Source: BRH-c25 sp029553855 (GTDB taxonomy: Bacteria > Bacillota > Clostridia > Lutisporales > Lutisporaceae). Taken from it: a DNA stretch of 26,100 nucleotides. Positions 1 through 6,782 of the stretch are shown in pieces; position 1 is the stretch's first letter; every line of letters starts with the position of its first letter. The notes beneath the pieces are model-generated. The model was not told where the DNA came from, searched no databases, and worked only from the letters and a program-made list of their open reading frames with translations. A program made the translations under genes and the position numbers. The stretch spans positions 1-26,100 of the forward strand of contig DAOSQO010000011.1 of assembly GCA_035375865.1 (NCBI GenBank), given 5' to 3'.

Positions 1-793
1 TGATTATAGCGGTTAAATAAAGCACGCTGAATAACCCCATTTTTGCAGCTTCATTCATATATACGATTATAGATATGGGTCCGCTTACTTCATCTGCATT
101 GGTTTTCCCGGTAATCAGTTTTCCCAGGAAGATTAGCATCATTTTGGCTACCGAGCCGGTCGTCTTTATTCCTTCCGGCAGTGAAAAACCTCCTACTGTA
201 ATCTTCTGGGCAATTCCAATGACAATGTCTTCAGTGTTGAGGTTCTTAACCGGTACCAGCCGAACCTCTTTCAGAACACCTTTGCGCTTAAAAGTCACGG
301 TAATTTGTTGTCCTTCATATTTGCCGACTTCAGGTTTAATTTCATTCCAATTGCTTATATTTACATCATTTATTTTTATGATTTCGTCTCCCGAGACAAT
401 GCCGGCCTTCTCAGCAGGCATTCCCACTGTAACCTGGCCTATAACCGGTGCACTTACCGGTGAAACTACCAATGAATATATCAGTATTGTAATCAGAGTA
501 TTTACCAAAGGCCCTGCTACTATAGCAGCGATCCTGCTTTTTAAAGGCCTGTTGCTGAAAGCTCCGGGATCGTTATGGTCTTCATCCTTATCCAGCATAA
601 GGCAATATCCCCCAATAGGAAAAGCCCTTAATGAATATGTTGTTTCCCCAAATTTCCTGCTGATTATTTTAGGCCCCATACCCAGAGCAAATTCCACAAC
701 TTTGATCCCTCCAAGGCGAGCAGCAGCAAAATGCCCTGCCTCATGAGCAAATACTATTGCATTGAATATCAGTATAGCAACAATTACCGTCAT
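1..793 (-). CDS. rseP: RseP/RasP-type site-2 zinc metalloprotease, C-terminus cut by the window edge
   Basis: Intramembrane protease of the S2P (M50) family. It cleaves transmembrane segments of anti-sigma factors and remnant peptides in the membrane. I translated 264 codons from the ATG at 793 with no stop, so the C-terminal part, including the expected second metal-binding LDG motif, lies off the left edge. Visible: a first hydrophobic helix carrying the zinc motif HEAGH at residues 17-21, a second membrane helix near 90-110 that begins AGPLVN, a PDZ-like domain at about 117-200, and a third hydrophobic stretch starting near 250. The start ATG shares one base with the stop of dxr (TAATG), which implies translational coupling. 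It is the last visible gene of the uppS-cdsA-dxr group, matching the rasP position in Bacillus subtilis. The family call is firm; the substrate in this organism is unknown. Confidence 0.95.
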   Translation of the reverse strand, partial: MTVIVAILIFNAIVFAHEAGHFAAARLGGIKVVEFALGMGPKIISRKFGETTYSLRAFPIGGYCLMLDKDEDHNDPGAFSNRPLKSRIAAIVAGPLVNTLITILIYSLVVSPVSAPVIGQVTVGMPAEKAGIVSGDEIIKINDVNISNWNEIKPEVGKYEGQQITVTFKRKGVLKEVRLVPVKNLNTEDIVIGIAQKITVGGFSLPEGIKTTGSVAKMMLIFLGKLITGKTNADEVSGPISIIVYMNEAAKMGLFSVLYLTAII

Positions 794-1953
794 TAACTAC
801 AACACCCCACTTTATATAAGTTGTTCAGTGTTTCTCTTGACCACCGGTCAAGATCTGCCACATCATCAATACTTAAATCTTTTATTATTTTATGTTTATC
901 CAAAGTCCTTTCAATAAGGTTCCCAATATCCAGGAAGCTTATTTTACCATCAAGAAATAACCGAACTGCTTCTTCGTTGGACCCGTTTAAAACTACACAG
1001 GCACTGTCCCCCATTTCCAGAGCCCTGAATGCCAGCCTTAAGCATTTAAACTTCTCAGTGTCAGGTTTATAGAAATTCAATTCAACAATAGAGGTAAGGC
1101 TAAGTTTTTTCCCTCCCATAGCAAGCCTTTCGGGATATGTAAGGGCATATTGTATAGGTATTTTCATATCCGGCAGTCCCAGTTGAGCAATAACTGTGCC
1201 GTCCACAAATTCAACTGCGGAATGTACTATGCTTTGGGGATGCACGCATACTTCTATAGCCTCCGGCATTACGTCGAACAGCCATCTTGCTTCTATAACC
1301 TCAAGTCCTTTGTTCATAAGGGTAGCAGAATCTATAGTTATCTTTCTTCCCATGGACCAGTTGGGATGCTTCAAAGCGTCCTGAACAGTAACTGCTTCGA
1401 GCTCCTCCATGGTTTTTGTCCTGAAAGGCCCGCCGGAAGCAGTCAATATGATCTTGGATATTGCATTTCTACTATTGCTGCCTATGCTCTGAAATATCGC
1501 CGAATGTTCGCTGTCGACCGGAAGCATTCTGACTTTATTCTTCTTTACCTCTTTTGTTATGATCCTGCCGGCTGCAACAAGAGTCTCCTTGTTAGCCAGT
1601 GCAATATTTTTACCTGCTTTTATGGCATTGTATGTGGGTACAAGTCCGGCTATGCCTACAATTGCAGATACCACAGTGTCACAGTTCTCTGCAACAGCTG
1701 CATCTGTAATGCCTTCTAACCCTGCAGTGAGCTGTGTCATACCGCCAATCCGCTTTTTCAGTTCCTTGTATTTCGTTTCGTCCCTGATTGCTGTAATTCT
1801 TGGTTTGAACTCCCTTACCTGAGCCTCCAGAAGATCAATATTTGAATTGGCAGCCAAAGCCTCCACTACGAATTCTGATGGATTTTCCTTTATTATTTCT
1901 AAAGTCTGAGTACCGATTGAACCTGTGGACCCAAGTATTGATAATCTTTTCAT
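793..1953 (-). CDS. dxr: 1-deoxy-D-xylulose 5-phosphate reductoisomerase
   Basis: Cytosolic enzyme that converts DXP to 2-C-methyl-D-erythritol 4-phosphate with NADPH, the first committed step of the MEP isoprenoid pathway. The 386-residue protein has the usual family length. Visible motifs are the NADPH-binding GSTGSIGTQTL at residues 8-18, LANKETL at 119-125, the metal-binding stretch PVDSEHS with D147 and E149, the flexible-loop region HPNWSMG, SATLMNKGLE, and HPQSIVHS. All expected active-site segments look intact. The start ATG at 1953 overlaps the cdsA stop by four bases (ATGA), and the stop overlaps the rseP start by one base. The product feeds isoprenoid units to UppS, which is encoded two genes upstream. 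Confidence 0.98.
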   Translation of the reverse strand: MKRLSILGSTGSIGTQTLEIIKENPSEFVVEALAANSNIDLLEAQVREFKPRITAIRDETKYKELKKRIGGMTQLTAGLEGITDAAVAENCDTVVSAIVGIAGLVPTYNAIKAGKNIALANKETLVAAGRIITKEVKKNKVRMLPVDSEHSAIFQSIGSNSRNAISKIILTASGGPFRTKTMEELEAVTVQDALKHPNWSMGRKITIDSATLMNKGLEVIEARWLFDVMPEAIEVCVHPQSIVHSAVEFVDGTVIAQLGLPDMKIPIQYALTYPERLAMGGKKLSLTSIVELNFYKPDTEKFKCLRLAFRALEMGDSACVVLNGSNEEAVRLFLDGKISFLDIGNLIERTLDKHKIIKDLSIDDVADLDRWSRETLNNLYKVGCCS

Positions 1954-2756
1954 ATCAATTCCCCTACTAATGCAAAATAGTAGTATATTACCGGCGCAGT
2001 AAAGAGAATGCTGTCAAATCTGTCCAGTATTCCTCCGTGTCCCGGTATAATATTCCCAAAATCCTTTATTCCCGTATATCTTTTGATATATGATGCAGCT
2101 AAATCGCCTACTTCCGATGCAATGCTGCAAAGAAATCCGGAAATTGCAAAATGCATTATCCTTATATCTATTCCAAGATTGTTAATGATAACACCTGCAA
2201 TAATGCTGACTAACACAGATCCGACAATACCTCCCAAAGCTCCTTCAACGGTTTTATTGGGACTGATTTTTGGGCATAACCGCACTCTTCCAACCAATAT
2301 TCCGGCAAAATAGGCAAATGTATCAGTAAACCATGCGGCAACAAAAGGCAGCCATAGTATTATGCTCCCATATTTCAGCTTTTCTATGAAAAGTAAGTGG
2401 CTGAAAAGAAATGGTATGTACGCTATCCCCAAAATATTTATAGATATTTCCATTATATTATGTTTTTGCGCAATTATATCTATTGTAAACAATGCCATAA
2501 CCGAAAATGCAATAATAAACCCCGGCCTGTCAAATGTAATAGGAAGTCTAAACATAATAAAATATATAATAACGGCAATATAGCCGAACATTCTGTTCGT
2601 ATTTATATTTATGTTCCCCAAAGCCCTGTAGAATTCGTAAAGGCCTACCAAAGAAATCGCTGCAACAAAAATGTAGAGAAACAATCCTCTAAAGTATAGA
2701 ACAGCTATTATTAACGGTACCCCAAACACAGCACTTAATAATCTTATCTTTAACAT
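1950..2756 (-). CDS. cdsA: phosphatidate cytidylyltransferase (CDP-diacylglycerol synthase)
   Basis: Integral membrane enzyme that makes CDP-diacylglycerol from phosphatidic acid and CTP, the branch point for phosphatidylglycerol and cardiolipin. The 268-residue protein has about eight hydrophobic helices and the C-terminal CDS signature, which begins SYIKRYTGIKD and ends GHGGILDR (about residues 222-246). SPNKTVEGALGG, near residue 165, is also typical. I chose the ATG at 2756 because GGAGG lies five to six bases upstream of it. An in-frame ATG at 2768 would add four residues (MEVD) and overlap the uppS stop as TAATG, but it has no ribosome binding site. The gene ends in an ATGA overlap with dxr. 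Function is firm; only the start is open. Confidence 0.96.
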   Translation of the reverse strand: MLKIRLLSAVFGVPLIIAVLYFRGLFLYIFVAAISLVGLYEFYRALGNININTNRMFGYIAVIIYFIMFRLPITFDRPGFIIAFSVMALFTIDIIAQKHNIMEISINILGIAYIPFLFSHLLFIEKLKYGSIILWLPFVAAWFTDTFAYFAGILVGRVRLCPKISPNKTVEGALGGIVGSVLVSIIAGVIINNLGIDIRIMHFAISGFLCSIASEVGDLAASYIKRYTGIKDFGNIIPGHGGILDRFDSILFTAPVIYYYFALVGELI

Positions 2757-2767
2757 GTCAACCTCCA

Positions 2768-3490
2768 TTATTTCAATGCGCCAAAACGTCTATCCCTGCT
2801 TTGATATTCCAATATCGCCGAACGAAGCTCCTTTTCATCAAAATCCGGCCAAAGCCGGTCTGTGAACATAAGTTCGCTATAGGCGCCCTGCCAAAGTAAA
2901 AAGTTGCTTATCCTTTGTTCGCCGCTTGTTCTTATTATCAAATCAGGATCCGGATCATTTCCCGTATATAAGAGATTTGAAAACATTGCTTCATCAACAG
3001 AATCAATATCAATGCTTCCGTCATTTATACACCTAACAAGCTTTTTACAGGCTTTCAATATCTCTGCCCTGCCCCCATAGTTCAATGCTATATTGAATTG
3101 CAGCCCACGATTGTGCTCCGTCAGTATTACAGCCTCTTGTATTTCTGCTCTTGTTTGAGCCGGCAGCATATCCGGCTCTCCCAGTATTTTGATCTTTACA
3201 CCGTTGTGATGAAGTGTACCAACTTCTTTTCTCATATACTCCGTCAGCAGGTTCATAAGATAATTGACCTCATCCCGGGGGCGTTTCCAGTTCTCTGTTG
3301 AAAAGGCAAATACCGTCAAAATCTTTATTCCGATATCACTGCAATACTTAACTGTTTTTCTTATTGCCTCCATACCGGCTTTATGTCCTATTACCCTTGG
3401 CAAGCCTCTTTTTTGTGCCCAACGCCCGTTCCCATCCATGATAATTGCTATGTGTTCGGGAAGTCTGCTTAAATCAATTTCCCCAGGCAT
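2768..3490 (-). CDS. uppS: undecaprenyl diphosphate synthase (cis-prenyltransferase)
   Basis: Cytosolic, membrane-associated enzyme that condenses isopentenyl diphosphate units onto farnesyl diphosphate to give the C55 carrier lipid precursor used for peptidoglycan and teichoic acids. The 240-residue protein shows MDGNGRWA at 18-25 with the Mg-binding D19, FSTENWKRP at 63-71, RTSGEQRISNF at 187-197, and the following E206 region. All are hallmarks of the cis-prenyltransferase family. The start at 3490 follows an AAGGGGGT ribosome binding site seven bases upstream. A longer reading from a TTG at 3547 would add 19 residues that do not match the family and would run through a palindrome. A weak hairpin and that palindrome lie just upstream, so this gene may start its own transcript or be attenuated. 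Confidence 0.97.
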   Translation of the reverse strand: MPGEIDLSRLPEHIAIIMDGNGRWAQKRGLPRVIGHKAGMEAIRKTVKYCSDIGIKILTVFAFSTENWKRPRDEVNYLMNLLTEYMRKEVGTLHHNGVKIKILGEPDMLPAQTRAEIQEAVILTEHNRGLQFNIALNYGGRAEILKACKKLVRCINDGSIDIDSVDEAMFSNLLYTGNDPDPDLIIRTSGEQRISNFLLWQGAYSELMFTDRLWPDFDEKELRSAILEYQSRDRRFGALK

Positions 3491-3531
3491 ATAATAACCC
3501 CCTTGATGAAATAGCTGCAATTCCCTGCAAC

Positions 3532-3547
3532 TTGTCATATGTGACAA
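3532..3547. repeat. perfect 6-4-6 inverted repeat in the uppS leader
   Basis: TTGTCA, four bases, then TGACAA form a perfect dyad about 40 bases upstream of the uppS start. The size and half-site look like an operator for a dimeric regulator, for example of the CRP/FNR type, or a small RNA hairpin. No confident promoter was found next to it, so the role is unknown. Confidence 0.4.
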
Positions 3548-3570
3548 TTTCCCTTTGATGCTTTAAAAAA

Positions 3571-3591
3571 AGTAAACCCTCAAAAAGAGGG
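3571..3591 (-). terminator. weak hairpin with T-rich tail between the small gene and uppS
   Basis: On the minus strand CCCTC, a five-T loop and GAGGG are followed by TTTACTTTTTTT. The stem is only five base pairs but GC-rich, and it lies a few bases after the stop of the small gene. It could terminate or attenuate transcription before uppS. Partial read-through is likely. Confidence 0.45.
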
Positions 3592-3594
3592 AAA

Positions 3595-3795
3595 CTATTT
3601 AAAAAGACTTGTAGTGAGTATTATTTTGCTGTTTTCTACTTTTTGCCTGACAACAATAGGTATATTTCCCTGTCTTTCTTCTATTTTATCCTTATATGGT
3701 GTAGAGGTAGAATCAATTATGACATTACTTTCCGAACCTATTATTTGCAAAGCCTTTTCAATCGTATATCCAATTACCAGAGGCATTTTATCCAA
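3595..3795 (-). CDS. small PASTA-like protein of unknown function, TTG start
   Basis: A 66-residue protein between frr and uppS that I do not recognise by name. The start is read as TTG at 3795 because GGAGG, embedded in the last codons of frr, lies about ten bases upstream. The next in-frame ATG (3786) is about 19 bases away, too far for that site. After the first residues it has the pattern MPLVIGYTIEKAL, then a variable middle, then VVRQKVENSKIILTTS. This resembles one PASTA repeat (P-x-V-x-G, helix, then a V-x-x-Q ... V-x-L strand). There is no signal peptide or membrane helix, so it should be cytosolic, unlike ordinary PASTA proteins. The tight coupling to frr supports a real gene. The PASTA likeness is judged by eye and may be superficial. 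Confidence 0.7.
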   Translation of the reverse strand: MDKMPLVIGYTIEKALQIIGSESNVIIDSTSTPYKDKIEERQGNIPIVVRQKVENSKIILTTSLFK

Positions 3796-3800
3796 GAATC

Positions 3801-4358
3801 TTAGACCTCCATTATTTCTTTTTCCTTTACCTCCACAGCTTTATCTGTTTCTTTAATATATTTGTCGGTAATTTTTTGTATATCAGCCTCGAATTTTTTT
3901 AGATCGTCCTCGCTGATTCCTCCATCTTTCTTAAGCTTCTTGATCTGTTCGTTGGCATCGCGCCGAATATTCCTCATCGAAACTTTTGATTCTTCGCCAA
4001 GCCTTTTTATTACTTTTACGAGATCTTTTCTTCTTTCCTCTGTAAGCTGCGGAATGATAAGTCTTATCATTTTTCCATCATTAGATGGATTAATTCCTAA
4101 ATCCGACTTTAATATTGCCTTTTCTATAATAGGTATTGATTTGATATCCCACGGACTTACAGTAAGTAACCTTGGTTCAGGCACAGCAATATTTGCCAGC
4201 TGATTCAAAGGTGTAACCGTTCCATAATATTCAACGGAAATACGGTCCAAAAGACATGGATTTGCCCTTCCCGCCCTTAATGTTGAAAGTTCATGCTTAA
4301 GTACAACAAGGGTCTTTTCCATTTTTTCCTGAATGTTATTCTCAATATCTTTAATCAT
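3801..4358 (-). CDS. frr: ribosome recycling factor
   Basis: RRF splits the post-termination 70S ribosome together with EF-G. The 185-residue length is standard. Visible hallmarks are the N-terminal helix with LSTLRAGRANP, VEYYGTVTPLNQLANI, the PEPRLL segment, PWDIKSIPIIEKAI, and the C-terminal helices with LTEERRKDL and RNIRRDANE. Together these give the two-domain, tRNA-shaped fold. The start ATG lies one base past the pyrH stop, and its AGGAGG ribosome binding site is inside the last pyrH codons. The last frr codons in turn carry the ribosome binding site of the next small gene. This nested arrangement points to one transcript with translational coupling. Confidence 0.98.
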   Translation of the reverse strand: MIKDIENNIQEKMEKTLVVLKHELSTLRAGRANPCLLDRISVEYYGTVTPLNQLANIAVPEPRLLTVSPWDIKSIPIIEKAILKSDLGINPSNDGKMIRLIIPQLTEERRKDLVKVIKRLGEESKVSMRNIRRDANEQIKKLKKDGGISEDDLKKFEADIQKITDKYIKETDKAVEVKEKEIMEV

Positions 4359-4359
4359 T

Positions 4360-5073
4360 TTAATCCTCCTTTACAATTGTACCTATCTCTTCTCCCATTA
4401 CGGCTTTAATTATATTATCGGGGTTTTTCAGATCAAATACAAGTATAGGAATTTTATTATCACGACATAAAGAAGCAGCTGTAGAATCCATTACGCCTAA
4501 CCCCTTGTTCATAACTTCAGTGTATGAGAGCTTGTCATACCTCTTCGCATCTTTATTTTGTACAGGATCGCAATCATATACCCCGTCAACCTTCTTTGCC
4601 ATCAGAATAATATCTGCTTCAAGTTCTGCTGCTCTAAGTGCGGCAGTTGTGTCTGTAGAAAAATACGCATTCCCGGTCCCGGCTGCAAAAATAACTACTC
4701 TCCCCTTTTCCAGATGCCTGATAGCTCTCCTTCTTATGTACGGTTCTGCAATCTGCCTCATCTCAATAGCAGTCTGCACTCGGGTCTCTACTTGTATTCC
4801 TTCCAATGCATCCTGCAAAGCAAGGGCATTTATCACAGTTGCCAGCATCCCCATGTGGTCTGCGGTTGTCCTGTCCATACCCTTACTGCTTCTGCCTCTC
4901 CAGAAATTGCCGCCGCCGACTGCAATAGCAACTTCAACTTGAAATTCTCTAAGTTCCTTAATCCTTTTTGCTATGCCTAAAAGCGTGTCGTAATTTAATC
5001 CAAAACCTTTATCGCCTGCTAATGCTTCACCGCTTATTTTCAATATTACTCTTTTATACTTTACACCGCTCAT
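4360..5073 (-). CDS. pyrH: UMP kinase
   Basis: Hexameric bacterial UMP kinase of the amino-acid-kinase fold. It phosphorylates UMP to UDP with ATP. With the start at 5073 the protein has 237 residues, the normal size. Visible motifs are KRVILKISGEALAG at 7-20, VGGGNFWRG at 52-60, DRTTADHMGMLATV at 67-80, GTGNAYFSTDTTAALRA at 132-148, the MAKKVDGVYDCDP segment at 158-170 and VMDSTAASL. The GGAGG about ten bases upstream supports this ATG. The longer frame from 5139 adds 22 residues unlike the family and runs into the terminator region. The gene follows a probable tsf terminator, so expression may depend on read-through or on a promoter in the short gap that I could not define. Confidence 0.98.
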   Translation of the reverse strand: MSGVKYKRVILKISGEALAGDKGFGLNYDTLLGIAKRIKELREFQVEVAIAVGGGNFWRGRSSKGMDRTTADHMGMLATVINALALQDALEGIQVETRVQTAIEMRQIAEPYIRRRAIRHLEKGRVVIFAAGTGNAYFSTDTTAALRAAELEADIILMAKKVDGVYDCDPVQNKDAKRYDKLSYTEVMNKGLGVMDSTAASLCRDNKIPILVFDLKNPDNIIKAVMGEEIGTIVKED

Positions 5074-5137
5074 ATATATTATACCTCCACTTAAGAATAA
5101 AATTTCTACAAATTCTAAAAAAATCCTTCCTGTTCTC

Positions 5138-5162
5138 AAAAAAAAGAGAACACTAAGTGTTC
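5138..5162 (-). terminator. Rho-independent terminator after tsf
   Basis: On the minus strand GAACAC, TTA and GTGTTC form a six-base-pair stem followed by TC and eight T residues, directly after the tsf stop. The 3' arm can also pair with a GAGAAC located just after the T run (5132-5137), which would break the terminator. Confidence 0.7.
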
Positions 5163-5164
5163 CC

Positions 5165-5812
5165 TTATTTGCAGATCTGGCCTAATACCTCATCGGCAAA
5201 GTTATCTTCTTTCTTTGCCAGGCCTTCGCCCCTCTCGAATCTTGCAAATCTTCTTATTGAAATATTTTCACCTATTTTTGCAATCATCGATGAAAGTATG
5301 TCATTTACTGTTCTTTCTGTATCTTTTATGAAGGGTTGTTCCAACAGGCATATTTCTTTGTAATACTTTTCAATCCTGCCCTCAACCATTCTTTCAATAA
5401 TCTTTTCCGGTTTCCCTTCATTTAGTGCCTGGGCTCTATATATTTCTTTTTCTTTCTCTATAAGATGCAGATCAACATCCTCCCTCTTAACATATAGAGG
5501 GTTTGATGCAGCAACTTGCATTGCCATATCTTTTACAAACTGCTTGAATTCTTCATTTTTCGCTACGAAATCTGTTTCGGAATTTACCTCAATAAGAACC
5601 CCAATCCTTCCGCCTCCATGAATATATGAATCTACAATCCCCTCGCTTGCAATTCTGCCTGCTTTTTTTGCGGCAGCAGCGAGTCCTTTCTCCCTGAGAA
5701 TTTCAATGGCTTTTTCCATATCTCCATTGCTTTCTGTTAAGGCATTTTTACAGTCCATCATACCGGAGCCGGTTCTTTCTCTCAATTCTTTAACGTCTGA
5801 AGCCTTAATCAT
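5165..5812 (-). CDS. tsf: elongation factor Ts
   Basis: EF-Ts is the guanine nucleotide exchange factor that regenerates EF-Tu-GTP. The 215-residue protein is a short form like those in several Clostridia. The N-terminal UBA-like domain contains VKELRERTGSGMMDCKNAL, and the core has the EF-Tu-contacting TDFVAKN at residues 80-86. AGGAGGTG precedes the ATG by six bases. In rpsB-tsf order it is the second gene, but a hairpin lies between the two and a terminator follows it, so its level may be set separately from both neighbours. Confidence 0.98.
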   Translation of the reverse strand: MIKASDVKELRERTGSGMMDCKNALTESNGDMEKAIEILREKGLAAAAKKAGRIASEGIVDSYIHGGGRIGVLIEVNSETDFVAKNEEFKQFVKDMAMQVAASNPLYVKREDVDLHLIEKEKEIYRAQALNEGKPEKIIERMVEGRIEKYYKEICLLEQPFIKDTERTVNDILSSMIAKIGENISIRRFARFERGEGLAKKEDNFADEVLGQICK

Positions 5813-5851
5813 TTTTTCACCTCCTGTGTATTGTACGTTCCATGTATTGAG

Positions 5852-5874
5852 AAAAAGGCGGCCTGCGCCGCCTT
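5852..5874 (-). terminator. GC-rich hairpin with T tail between rpsB and tsf
   Basis: On the minus strand AAGGCGGC, a four-base loop and GCCGCCTT are followed by further T residues. It starts about 16 bases after the rpsB stop. It reads as a terminator or attenuator that lets part of the polymerases continue into tsf. Confidence 0.6.
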
Positions 5875-5890
5875 ATATACTTACTAAGTG

Positions 5891-6589
5891 TTACTCAGCA
5901 AGCTGTTCGCCTTGTCTGGCTTCAATAACTGCATCCGCAATTTTTGAAGTAAGAAGCTTCACGGCCCTTATAGCATCGTCGTTTCCGGGTATCGGATAGT
6001 CTATTTCTTCAGGGTCGCAGTTGGTGTCGACTACCGCCACTATCGGAATACCAAGAATATGCGCTTCCTGTATTGCAATTTTCTCTTTTCTCGGATCAAC
6101 TACGAATATTGCGCCCGGAATACTGCTCATGTTTTTTATGCCGCCCAAATTCTTTTCCAACTTTTCCATTTCGGATCTGAGTTTGATGACTTCCTTTTTG
6201 GGAAGCACTTCAAAAGTTCCTGCTTCCTCCATGTTTTCAAGTTCATTCAATCTCTCGATTCTTTTCCTGATAGTTTTAAAATTAGTAAGCATTCCGCCGA
6301 GCCATCTTTGATTGACATAGAACATTCCGGCTCTGACAGCTTCTGATTCGATTGATTCCTGCGCTTGTTTCTTGGTCCCTATGAATAGCACATCCTTGCC
6401 TGAAGCAGATACTTCTTTAATAAAGTTATATGCTTCCTCGACCTTCTTGACTGTTTTTTGAAGATCGATGATGTATATGCCGTTTCTTTCCGTAAAAATA
6501 TACTCTGCCATCTTAGGGTTCCATCTTCTTGTCTGATGTCCGAAATGCACGCCTGCTTCCAATAGTTGTTTCATGGAAATTATTGACAT
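5891..6589 (-). CDS. rpsB: 30S ribosomal protein S2
   Basis: S2 binds late to the head of the small ribosomal subunit and interacts with S1 where S1 is present. The 232-residue length is standard. Hallmarks are MKQLLEAGVHFGHQTRRWNP near the N-terminus, TERNGIYIIDLQKT, FIGTKKQAQ, YVNQRWLGGMLTNFKTI, and the C-terminal PGNDDAIRA. AGGAGGTG lies seven bases before the ATG. It is the first gene after a good promoter and begins the rpsB-tsf-pyrH-frr-uppS-cdsA-dxr-rseP order conserved in many Firmicutes. Upstream lies the opp cassette rather than swrB. Confidence 0.98.
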   Translation of the reverse strand: MSIISMKQLLEAGVHFGHQTRRWNPKMAEYIFTERNGIYIIDLQKTVKKVEEAYNFIKEVSASGKDVLFIGTKKQAQESIESEAVRAGMFYVNQRWLGGMLTNFKTIRKRIERLNELENMEEAGTFEVLPKKEVIKLRSEMEKLEKNLGGIKNMSSIPGAIFVVDPRKEKIAIQEAHILGIPIVAVVDTNCDPEEIDYPIPGNDDAIRAVKLLTSKIADAVIEARQGEQLAE

Positions 6590-6602
6590 ATTGTTTCACC
6601 TC

Positions 6603-6620
6603 CTATAGTTTTTCCTCCAT
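6603..6620 (-). other. possible five-codon leader peptide abutting the rpsB ribosome binding site
   Basis: ATG GAG GAA AAA CTA TAG lies directly before the GGAGGTG of rpsB. The frame is too short to trust on its own. It may be chance, or the ATGGAGG may be a remnant second ribosome binding site. Confidence 0.15.
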
Positions 6621-6693
6621 GGCCGTCATATTCTTTCCGGACTCATTGAGCACTCCCGCAAAGAATCAAACCATGTGTGTTTTCACCTTAAAT

Positions 6694-6722
6694 ATTTTAC
6701 CATATTAAAGTTTCGTTGGCAA
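6694..6722 (-). promoter_or_regulatory. sigma-A type promoter for rpsB
   Basis: TTGCCA (6722-6717), a 17-base spacer and TAAAAT (6699-6694) match the vegetative consensus well. The start point would leave a leader of roughly 100 bases before rpsB. I recognised no known riboswitch or S2 leader structure in that leader. No clear terminator was seen between oppF and this site, so opp transcripts may also read in. Confidence 0.65.
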
Positions 6723-6782
6723 TGCAATTTTTTTCTGTTTTTTTCTGTAATTATTAAGAGACCTTTTATTGTATTATCTGCA

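Noticed and set aside
75..746. Plus-strand open frame of 223 codons
   Set aside because: It is the mirror of rseP, whose minus-strand translation has HEAGH, a PDZ domain and membrane helices; the plus frame shows no family features.
1150..1719. Plus-strand open frame of 189 codons
   Set aside because: Antisense to dxr, rich in Cys and Tyr as expected of a shadow frame.
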